In this document: positions 1 through 5,554 of the stretch, one piece after another
Layout: each line of letters starts with the position of its first letter
How positions within the stretch are numbered: the first letter of the stretch is position 1
DNA from: an uncultured Collinsella sp.
GTDB taxonomy: Bacteria > Actinomycetota > Coriobacteriia > Coriobacteriales > Coriobacteriaceae
NCBI GenBank assembly: GCA_938045085.1
Contig: CALINZ010000298.1
Coordinates: 1-6,319, forward strand
Direction: 5' to 3'
Length of the DNA stretch: 6,319 nt
Notes under the pieces: model-generated
What the model saw: the letters and a program-made list of their open reading frames with translations, nothing else
Told to the model about the DNA's origin: nothing
Database searches by the model: none
Position numbers and translations under genes: made by a program

Positions 1-5
1 GACCC

Positions 6-22
6 GTGGCGCTGAGTGCCAC
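6..22. repeat. Short near-perfect palindrome at the left window edge
   Basis: Bases 6-13 and 15-22 are reverse complements except for one position that would be a G-U pair in RNA from the plus strand, with a single central base. As RNA the likely form is a GTGGC/GCCAC stem with a 7-base loop. It lies 8 bases from the larger inverted repeat at 31-115. It may be the second hairpin of a tandem terminator for the ABC operon, or belong to whatever lies to the left of the window. No T-tract follows on either strand, so a terminator role is not demonstrated. Confidence 0.35.
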
Positions 23-30
23 CCAAAAGG

Positions 31-115
31 CCACCAATAAGTTGCGGTGAAATAGCGTCTGTTTTTGCTGCTAAATAGCATATTCAGTCCCTAATTCACC
101 GCAACTTGTTGGTGG
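31..115. repeat. Long inverted repeat (21-bp arms, 43-base spacer) after the ABC operon
   Basis: Arms 31-51 and 95-115 are reverse complements at 20 of 21 positions. The one exception (38 against 108) is a G-U pair in plus-strand RNA and an A-C mismatch in minus-strand RNA. The spacer at 52-94 is more AT-rich than the surrounding coding DNA and holds a small TGCT/AGCA inverted repeat. The right arm begins 4 bases past the permease stop codon. On the minus strand the outer arm is followed by CCTTTTGG, so an end-of-operon terminator or transcript-stabilising hairpin is the simplest reading. The stem is longer and the spacer much larger than in an ordinary intrinsic terminator, so a small dispersed repeat or MITE-like element is an alternative. 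No gene is visible in 1-119. Confidence 0.7.
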
Positions 116-119
116 TGGC

Positions 120-1334
120 TTACTGGTAGCGTAGGCATTCCACCGGGTCGAGCTTTGCTGCACGGCGAGCGGGGTAGAAGCCAAAGATTACGCCGATGCC
201 GACCGATACGGCAAACGCGATCAACACTGTTGTAATGGAGAAGCTTGGCGTGATCGTCCCGGTAGCTCCAAACTCGCTCATGATGCCCGAGCTTGCGGCA
301 AAGAACGTGAGTCCCCATGCCAGCAGATAGCCAATCAGGACACCCAACAGTCCGCCGGTGACGCACAGCGCCGAGGACTCGGCCAAAAACTGCGCGGTGA
401 TATCGCGACGACTTGCGCCCAGGGCACGGCGAATGCCGATCTCACGGATGCGCTCAGTCACGTTGGTGAGCATCATATTCATAATGCCGATACCGCCGAC
501 AAGCAGCGAGATGCTGGCGACAGCGCCCATGATGAGCGAGAACGCGCCCATAAAGGAGTTGAGTGCATCGATGGCGCTTTTCATGGAGGTCGCCGATACA
601 CTGTCGTACTCATCATCTTCCGCGATGCCCTTCATTGCGCGCACCTTGGACTCGATGGTCTTACAAAGCTCGTCCATGTCTGTGCCCTCGGCGGCAAGAG
701 CCGTCACGCTGGGGAATGAAGGATTTTCGTCGCCAAACAGGCCTGAGATGGTTTCGCGCGGCATATACAGCGTGAGCGAGCCCATGGAGTCGTTGCCGCC
801 ATCAATCACGCCTATAATCTGCACCTCGCCGTTGGCCACCTTGATGGTTTTCCCCAGTGCATCCTGTTCGTTGCCGTAAAGCTGATCGGCGCCGCCGCGG
901 CTGATGAGCGCCACGCGCGAGCCCGATTGGGACTCGGCCTGGGAATAGGTGCGCCCCGCAACGAGCTTGCTGGCCCCCACGGCGTCGAGCATGTTGCTAT
1001 CGACACCCTGTGCCATGACGGTATAGCTTTTATCGCCGGTCTTGTACTCGGTGTACGCGCTGTCGACAATTCCGATCTGCTCTATTTGCGGCACCAGTTT
1101 TTGAAGCTTCTGAACGTCAGAATCGGTGAGTTCTTGCGACGAATAGATTTGCACCATGCGTGCCGCATTGAGGCCCAGACTGTTGACCAGGCTGTTTTGG
1201 ATGCCGCCGATGAGCGAAGTCATGGCGATAACCGAGGCAATGCCGATGACAATGCCCAGGATGGTGAGTAGACTGCGCCCCTTGTTGGCCTCGAGCGAGT
1301 GAAGGGCTTCCTGGATGAGATCGCGGGCGCTCAT
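120..1334 (-). CDS. MacB/FtsX-family ABC transporter permease
   Basis: Membrane subunit, 404 residues, of a type VII (mechanotransmission) ABC exporter. It has the standard layout. TM1 (about 21-43) is followed by a large extracytoplasmic MacB_PCD domain (about 44-262). Three more membrane segments follow, at about 263-288, 321-345 and 366-387. The FtsX-family cytoplasmic coupling segment is clear (ERIREIGIRRALGASRRDI, 294-312), as is the closing GFYPARRAAKLDPVECLRY. Length and topology match stand-alone MacB permeases whose ATPase is a separate protein, as in Bacillus YknZ. The start overlaps the ATPase stop in an ATGA, and AAAGGAG (1342-1348), 7 bases upstream inside the ATPase gene, serves as its ribosome binding site. 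It should dimerise with two copies of the neighbouring ATPase and contact the upstream adaptor. The substrate is unknown; export of a peptide, toxin or lipid-like compound is possible. Confidence 0.93.
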   Translation of the reverse strand: MSARDLIQEALHSLEANKGRSLLTILGIVIGIASVIAMTSLIGGIQNSLVNSLGLNAARMVQIYSSQELTDSDVQKLQKLVPQIEQIGIVDSAYTEYKTGDKSYTVMAQGVDSNMLDAVGASKLVAGRTYSQAESQSGSRVALISRGGADQLYGNEQDALGKTIKVANGEVQIIGVIDGGNDSMGSLTLYMPRETISGLFGDENPSFPSVTALAAEGTDMDELCKTIESKVRAMKGIAEDDEYDSVSATSMKSAIDALNSFMGAFSLIMGAVASISLLVGGIGIMNMMLTNVTERIREIGIRRALGASRRDITAQFLAESSALCVTGGLLGVLIGYLLAWGLTFFAASSGIMSEFGATGTITPSFSITTVLIAFAVSVGIGVIFGFYPARRAAKLDPVECLRYQ

Positions 1335-2104
1335 GCCATCTCTCCTTTCGGCGGGTTGGCGGAGGCGGAAATCATGGGCAGGCTATCTACGGCGCTGCGC
1401 AGGGTCCGCGGTGCATGTGGAATATACGCGCCGTCGTGAATGCGACCGTCGCGGATGGTCACGGCACGGTCGGCCTCGGCGGCGATGCCGGGGTCGTGTG
1501 TGATAAGCACGATGGTTTTGCCGCGCTTCTGGAGCTTATGGAAGGTCTCCATCACAAGCGCTCCGGTAGCGGAGTCCAGGTTTCCCGTCGGCTCGTCAGC
1601 CAGAATGATGGGCGGATCATTAACGAGGGCGCGCGCGATTGCGACGCGCTGCATCTGGCCGCCCGAGAGCTCGGATATGCGGTGGTCCCAGTGGTCGACG
1701 GGCAGCGTGACAGCCTGCAGCGCGTGCACGGCGCGCATCTCGCGCTGGCTACGGGGCACATTGGTGTAGGCCAGCGGCAGCATCACGTTTTCGATAACCG
1801 ACAGGCGCGGCAGCAGGTTGAAGCTCTGAAAGACAAAGCCAATGCTCAGGGCGCGGACTTCGGTGAGCTCGTCATCATCGAGCTCGGCCACGTTGAGCCC
1901 TTGCAGGTAGTAGTCGCCCGCCGTCGGCTTATCCAGGCAGCCTAGGATGTTCATGAGGGTTGATTTGCCCGAGCCCGAGGGGCCAGTAATGGCGACGAAC
2001 TCGCCGGGATCTACCGCCAGTCTCACGTTATGCAGGATGTGGGCGCAACCTGCCTCGCTTTCAAAGATGCGGTGCACGTTGCGGATGTCGATAACGGGAC
2101 GCAT
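1331..2104 (-). CDS. MacB/LolD-type ABC transporter ATP-binding protein
   Basis: Cytoplasmic ATPase of 257 residues that powers the permease encoded next to it. All the nucleotide-binding motifs are intact: Walker A GPSGSGKST (41-49), Q-loop glutamine in FVFQSFNLL (Q93), signature LSGGQ (146-150), Walker B IILADEP (166-172) followed by the D-loop TGNLD, and H-loop H203 in ITHD. LSGGQMQRVAIARAL and ADEPTGNLDS are typical of the LolD/MacB/FtsE branch. About 35 residues past the core (223-257), rich in Ala/Pro/Ser, form an unrecognised tail beyond the usual length of roughly 225-230. The start forms TAATG with the adaptor stop, with a modest GAGG (2112-2115) 7 bases upstream. Translation is therefore probably coupled on both sides. 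Confidence 0.95.
   Translation of the reverse strand: MRPVIDIRNVHRIFESEAGCAHILHNVRLAVDPGEFVAITGPSGSGKSTLMNILGCLDKPTAGDYYLQGLNVAELDDDELTEVRALSIGFVFQSFNLLPRLSVIENVMLPLAYTNVPRSQREMRAVHALQAVTLPVDHWDHRISELSGGQMQRVAIARALVNDPPIILADEPTGNLDSATGALVMETFHKLQKRGKTIVLITHDPGIAAEADRAVTIRDGRIHDGAYIPHAPRTLRSAVDSLPMISASANPPKGEMA
1342..1348 (-). promoter_or_regulatory. Ribosome binding site of the permease, inside the ATPase gene
   Basis: AAAGGAG on the minus strand lies 7 bases before the permease ATG at 1334, within the last codons of the ATPase gene. It fixes the permease start at the ATGA overlap and supports coupled translation. Confidence 0.8.
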
Positions 2105-3540
2105 TACATGCCCTCGTCGTCAGACATGCTGCCCGAATCCGTGCTGTAGCCGCCGTCAGCCGTTGCGTCCGCTCCGGTGTCCATGACGAGGGTGTCGCCA
2201 TCGCGCAGCTTGGTAATCGGCACGTTAGGGTTGATCTCGTTGCCCTGGTCGTCGCGCTTGACCTGTGTCTTGCCGACTACGGCTTCGTTGTCGTTTTGCG
2301 TCACGACGGTCACTTTCACGCGGCGGGTCTGTTTGCCCTCGTCATCGGTTGCCACGTTGACGTAATAGTGTTCGCCGTCTTCGGTCATGAGCGCCATCGT
2401 CGGCACCATCACCACGTCGTCGAGCTGCTCGGTCACCACCGAGACCTCGGCCGTCATGCCCGGCTTCAGGCGCGCGTCGGGCGCCTCGATGAGGATGTCG
2501 ACGTTAAAGGTTACGCTGCCGCCGCCACCGTTAGCGGCGTCGGAGTTTGCCACCGACGCGATAGCCGTGACGGTGCCCTGGCTCACGATATCGGGAAACG
2601 CGGGATACGTGACGTTGGCGCTCTGCCCAACGGCGATCTTGGCGATGTCCTTTTCTCCCACCTGTACGGTCACCTTCATCTTGGATAGGTCGGCGATCTG
2701 CATGCACTGCTTGCCACCGCTCGTATCACTTTCGCCCATAATCATGCCGCCTGTTACCGTGGCGCCCACCTTGGCGTTGAGCTCCACGATGCTGCCCGAG
2801 CTCGGGGCCGTGACCGTACGGCTGGCGGCCTTGGCGTTCGCCTGATCGAGGTTTGCCTGGGCCGAAGCGAGGCTGCGCTGCGCGGCCGATACGGCGTTCG
2901 TGTCCGCTGATGCGTCGGAGACGCCAGCCGCTGCGGAAGCTCCATCGACGTCCGTCGTTGGGGTGGCCTGAGCGGCAGCTGAGGCTTTCTTCGCATTAGC
3001 GAGGTCTTCTTGAGCGGCAGCAACTGCACGCTGTGCCTCGGCAACGTTGCGATCGAGCTCGTCGTTTTTAATGGTCATAAGCACGTCGCCCTCGTTGACG
3101 GATTGGCCCGCCTGCACGTTGATCGAATCGACCGTGCCGTCGACAGAAGGGGAGACCACTGAGGACGAAATTGGTTTGAGCTGGCCTTTCGCCTCGACCG
3201 TTGTGGTAAACGTGCCCTCGGTCACCATGTCGGTCACAGGCCCGCTAGTGCCCTGTGGCTGCGCATTGATAACCAGGGTCACGACAACGGCGATGAGCAC
3301 AATGGCGGCCACGACGCCGGCCGCAATGCCGCGTCGGATGAGCTTTTTGCGTCGACGTTCGGCACGTTTTGCCTTGAGCTTGGCATATGCCTCTTCATCG
3401 GAAATCTCGGTCGCATCGTTCGCGCGTCCGCTCTGCTTATCGGCATGTACGTTTGTAATCAGAGGAATCGTTTCGGTGACATCTTCGAGCGTGTGCTCGG
3501 TATCATCCGGGCCCGGGGTGGTCGTGGGGACATTCGGCAT
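2104..3540 (-). CDS. MacA/HlyD-type membrane fusion (adaptor) protein of an ABC exporter
   Basis: Adaptor subunit, 478 residues, linking an ABC transporter to its envelope substrate, as MacA or Bacillus YknX does. A hydrophilic N-terminal region (1-70) is acidic up to about residue 50, then strongly basic (KAKRAERRRKKLIRR). It precedes one membrane anchor (about 71-92), so most of the protein lies outside the membrane. Then come the first half of the lipoyl domain (about 117-160), a coiled-coil hairpin (about 160-240), the second lipoyl half (RTVTAPSSGSIVEL, 241-254), a beta-barrel (about 283-370, with LKPGMTAEV at 358-366) and a membrane-proximal domain (about 375-455). An Asp/Ser/Gly-rich tail ends it. 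The hairpin is interrupted by a disordered stretch (about 190-215). The ATG at 3540 is preferred over an in-frame start at 3603 because AAAGGAG (3546-3552) sits 5 bases ahead. First gene of the operon; its stop overlaps the ATPase start by one base. Confidence 0.92.
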   Translation of the reverse strand: MPNVPTTTPGPDDTEHTLEDVTETIPLITNVHADKQSGRANDATEISDEEAYAKLKAKRAERRRKKLIRRGIAAGVVAAIVLIAVVVTLVINAQPQGTSGPVTDMVTEGTFTTTVEAKGQLKPISSSVVSPSVDGTVDSINVQAGQSVNEGDVLMTIKNDELDRNVAEAQRAVAAAQEDLANAKKASAAAQATPTTDVDGASAAAGVSDASADTNAVSAAQRSLASAQANLDQANAKAASRTVTAPSSGSIVELNAKVGATVTGGMIMGESDTSGGKQCMQIADLSKMKVTVQVGEKDIAKIAVGQSANVTYPAFPDIVSQGTVTAIASVANSDAANGGGGSVTFNVDILIEAPDARLKPGMTAEVSVVTEQLDDVVMVPTMALMTEDGEHYYVNVATDDEGKQTRRVKVTVVTQNDNEAVVGKTQVKRDDQGNEINPNVPITKLRDGDTLVMDTGADATADGGYSTDSGSMSDDEGM

Positions 3541-3545
3541 AGCGT

Positions 3546-3552
3546 CTCCTTT
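3546..3552 (-). promoter_or_regulatory. Ribosome binding site that sets the adaptor start
   Basis: A full AAAGGAG on the minus strand stands 5 bases ahead of the ATG at 3540. The reading frame stays open up to 3603, but the extra 21 codons would run through the inverted repeat and have no comparable site, so 3540 is chosen. Confidence 0.85.
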
Positions 3553-3570
3553 ATAGAAAGTACCTCGATA

Positions 3571-3604
3571 AGTATATGCGCCCACCGGTTGAGGCGGGCG
3601 CATA
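3571..3604 (-). promoter_or_regulatory. Inverted repeat and possible -10 box ahead of the ABC operon
   Basis: Bases 3575-3583 and 3596-3604 are perfect 9-bp inverted repeats (TATGCGCCC / GGGCGCATA) around a 12-base spacer. Two further C-G pairs are possible inside. On the minus strand the element runs into TATACT (3576-3571), a good -10 hexamer about 31 bases before the adaptor ATG. No convincing -35 is visible: GCCCGC lies at the 17-base position. Two readings fit. It may be a promoter with an operator-like repeat over the -35/-10 region, or a hairpin that ends or attenuates transcription from the transpeptidase gene. No T-tract follows the stem on the minus strand, which weakens the plain terminator reading. 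The rest of the gap (3605-3672) shows nothing clear. Confidence 0.4.
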
Positions 3605-3672
3605 AGACGGTTTCTTTCGGAACTGTTAGATTGGTCGCAGCGGTTCCACGTTGTATGAATGTGCGCGTTGCA

Positions 3673-5405
3673 CTACGAGTGGACAACCACACACAGGCCG
3701 ACTTTGATGCAGTCGTGAAGTGCCTTGGCGTCTGCCAGGCGCAGGTTGATGCAGCCGTGGCTGCCGCACCATTTGTACGACTCGGCGTTATCGAAGCTCT
3801 TGTCGTTTTGCCAGGTGGCATCATGGAAGCCGATCATGTTGCCCTCAAACGGCATCCAGTAGCTCACCGGACTCTCGTATTTGGGCTTGCCGGTCTCGGG
3901 GTCCTTGGCTCCGATCAGGGTGCTGCCGCCGTCGTTGCTGTTGATCTGCCAGACGCCCTCGGGCGTGGCGTCCTCGCCCGGCTTGCCCGAGATAAAGTTG
4001 CCTCCCAAACGATATTTCCGCTCTCGTCATAGTAGCGCGCGTGCTGTTCGGACAAGTCGACGTCGATATACGCCTTCCAGTCGGGCTCTCCCTTTGCGGT
4101 AAAGGTGTCGGCCTTCTGGGAGTACTTGATCTCGATTTCGCCAGTCTGCTTGTTGTTAATGGCGTCCTCGACCTGCTTGGCGAGCGAGCTGCTGTCGATG
4201 GACCAACCAAAGTCACCGCCTTCGACGGCGCACTGCTTGCTATCGGCGCGCGTCCACCAGCGAGTGGAGCCCACGGTATTAAAGCCGTTAGCGAGCTCGG
4301 CTGCCCAGCTGCTGATCTGCGTCGTATCGAGCGTTGGGTTGGCCGGATCGGCAAAGCTGATCCACTGCAATACGGAGCTGCCATCAACCTTGCCAGCATC
4401 CTCGCCGTTGAGCTTGAGGGTCACGTTGACGCCCAGGAAGTTGTTGGCGGCATCGCATGCGGCCTGAATCTGATCATCGGTCAGCGTTCCATTGAGCGGC
4501 TCATAGGCATCGTTGCCGAGCTTGGAAAGATCTACGGTCTCGGCCAGCGAGGCAAGCTCGAGCTCGGCATATTTAATGACATGCTCGCGGTTGAGTTTTT
4601 CGTTGGAGCGCGCCTTCTCGACGGTAAACTTGCCGGCCTGCTCGTCATAGGAGCTATTTGCCTCGAACGTGCCCGAACGGCCCTCGTTAAACTCGTCGAT
4701 GACGGCGCCCAGATCCTTCTCAAACTTCTTTTGGTCAAAGGTGTCGGAGAGCATGGACAGGTCGACGTCTTGATCAAGATCGACTTCGTTGGAGGTAGCG
4801 GTTGTTTTGGTCTTGCCGCTTAAGGATTCCACAAGGCGGACCGGCCATACAAAGGCTTCATTGTGGCTGATAATCTCTTTTGCGGCAGCTTCACCGTCGA
4901 CGATGGGCTCATCGGACTCGGGCTGATAGGTCCAGTTAAAGTCATCGCCTGTCACGGTGAGCTTATAGTGCTTCCATGCCGAGTTGACCTTGGTGGCGGC
5001 AGACGAAGCGTTGGAGAACGAGACGTCGACGCCGGCGATGGTGGTGTTGGGGTAGGCTACCTGCGAAAATGCTACGACGCCTACGATATAGACAATGACG
5101 ATTAGACCCAGGACGACAAAGAGCGTCGTCTTTTTGCCCGACTTATTGTTGCCGGCGGACTTGCGCGCGGGGCCGCGATCGCCTCGAGCGTGCGTGGGGG
5201 GCTGCTTGGGCGCATTGCCGTTTGCCTGGTGCTGCTGACGTTGTTGACGCTGCTGTCGCTGTTGGTTCGGGCGTTGAGAAGCGTTTGCCGCACCACGCTG
5301 CTGACCGTGGCTCGGCGCGATAGGACGCGGCGACTGAACGCCGCCGGCGTGCCTGCTCGGCTGCTGCGGATCGGGAATCAGTTGAGTTCGATCGTTTTGC
5401 GACAT
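3673..5405 (-). pseudogene. L,D-transpeptidase (YkuD) with PG-binding domains, broken by a single-base frameshift
   Basis: L,D-transpeptidases make 3-3 crosslinks in peptidoglycan or attach proteins to it. The upstream frame encodes a Q/P/R-rich cytoplasmic head with QQR repeats (48-60), a basic stretch, one membrane segment (about 92-115), and an extracellular VanW/PG_binding_4-like region (about 120-440; best-matching part about 229-292). The YkuD domain starts at WKAYIDVDLSEQHARYYD. At about 3999-4005 the frame breaks: after VWEA it runs out of frame to a stop at 3915-3917. The frame one base back continues as NFISGKPGEDATPEGVW and carries the catalytic segment (GFHDATW, then CGSHGCINLR; Cys codon 3751-3753) to a TAG at 3673. 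One restored base would give about 577 residues with Cys552. The ATG at 5405 is preferred over 5414, which lies only 2 bases from the AAGG at 5417-5420. A sequencing error would make it an intact gene. Confidence 0.88.
5232..5267 (-). repeat. Degenerate 9-base tandem repeat encoding Q-Q-R
   Basis: Four adjacent 9-base units (5232-5240, 5241-5249, 5250-5258, 5259-5267) follow a CTGCTGACG-like pattern on the plus strand. On the coding minus strand they give the QQRQQRQQRQQ run (about residues 48-58) in the cytoplasmic head of the transpeptidase. The units differ at synonymous positions (CAG/CAA, CGT/CGA), and the outermost unit reads N-Q-Q. Confidence 0.75.
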
Positions 5406-5462
5406 CGTATGCATATCCTTCGATTTTCGCCTTGCGGTTCATCGTGTTTTTACTGGGCTTGC

Positions 5463-5491
5463 ATTATAGCGATTGCCCTGCTGTTTGTGGT
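5463..5491 (-). promoter_or_regulatory. Predicted promoter of the L,D-transpeptidase gene
   Basis: The minus strand holds a perfect TATAAT (5468-5463). Seventeen bases upstream is ACCACA (5491-5486), which matches TTGACA at only its last three positions. Transcription would start near 5456, giving a leader of about 50 bases. The site lies between the serine dehydratase terminator and the transpeptidase start, where a promoter is expected. The -10 box is convincing and the -35 is weak. Confidence 0.6.
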
Positions 5492-5512
5492 ACGGAAACG
5501 GTGGCATTCAAA

Positions 5513-5538
5513 AGAGGTGGGACATTTGTCCCACCTTT
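5513..5538 (-). terminator. Rho-independent terminator of the serine dehydratase gene
   Basis: A perfect 9-bp stem (5515-5523 with 5528-5536, AGGTGGGAC/GTCCCACCT on the plus strand) closes a 4-base loop, with an extra G-U and A-U pair at its base. On the minus strand the stem is followed by TCTTTTGAAT, a usable U-tract, 17-20 bases after the dehydratase TAG. On the plus strand it is followed by TTTGAG and more T-rich sequence, so weak action in the other direction is possible. Confidence 0.88.
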
Positions 5539-5554
5539 GAGTCGTTCTTTGTCG

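Noticed and set aside
358..879. 173-codon plus-strand frame opposite the permease
   Set aside because: It is a shadow of the permease coding strand, with no ribosome binding site or domain visible.
1415..1945. 176-codon plus-strand frame opposite the ATPase
   Set aside because: It covers the ATPase, whose Walker, signature and H-loop motifs are all intact. The antisense translation has no coherent motif.
3541..3603. Longer adaptor start at 3603, adding 21 residues
   Set aside because: The extra codons run through the inverted repeat and lack a ribosome binding site, while the ATG at 3540 has a perfect one 5 bases away.
3661..3673. GTGC/GCAC mini-hairpin at the transpeptidase stop as its terminator
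   Set aside because: The stem is 4 bp with no T-tract, too weak to call.
3990..4012. Programmed -1 ribosomal frameshift as an explanation for the split transpeptidase
   Set aside because: The upstream frame reads ATC GTT TGG GAG GCA ACT TTA here, with no X XXY YYZ slippery heptamer in phase and no obvious stimulating hairpin. A plain one-base loss is simpler.
3445..4032. 195-codon plus-strand frame running through the adaptor-transpeptidase gap
   Set aside because: It spans the end of one real gene and the start of another on the opposite strand and has no recognisable protein features.
4041..4823. 260-codon open frame on the plus strand, antisense to the transpeptidase
   Set aside because: It mirrors a gene with clear family motifs, shows no recognisable domain, and is explained by GC-rich third positions keeping the opposite strand open.
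5406..5414. ATG at 5414 as the transpeptidase start, adding 3 residues
   Set aside because: Only 2 bases separate it from the AAGG. The ATG at 5405 has a workable spacing of about 10-11 bases.
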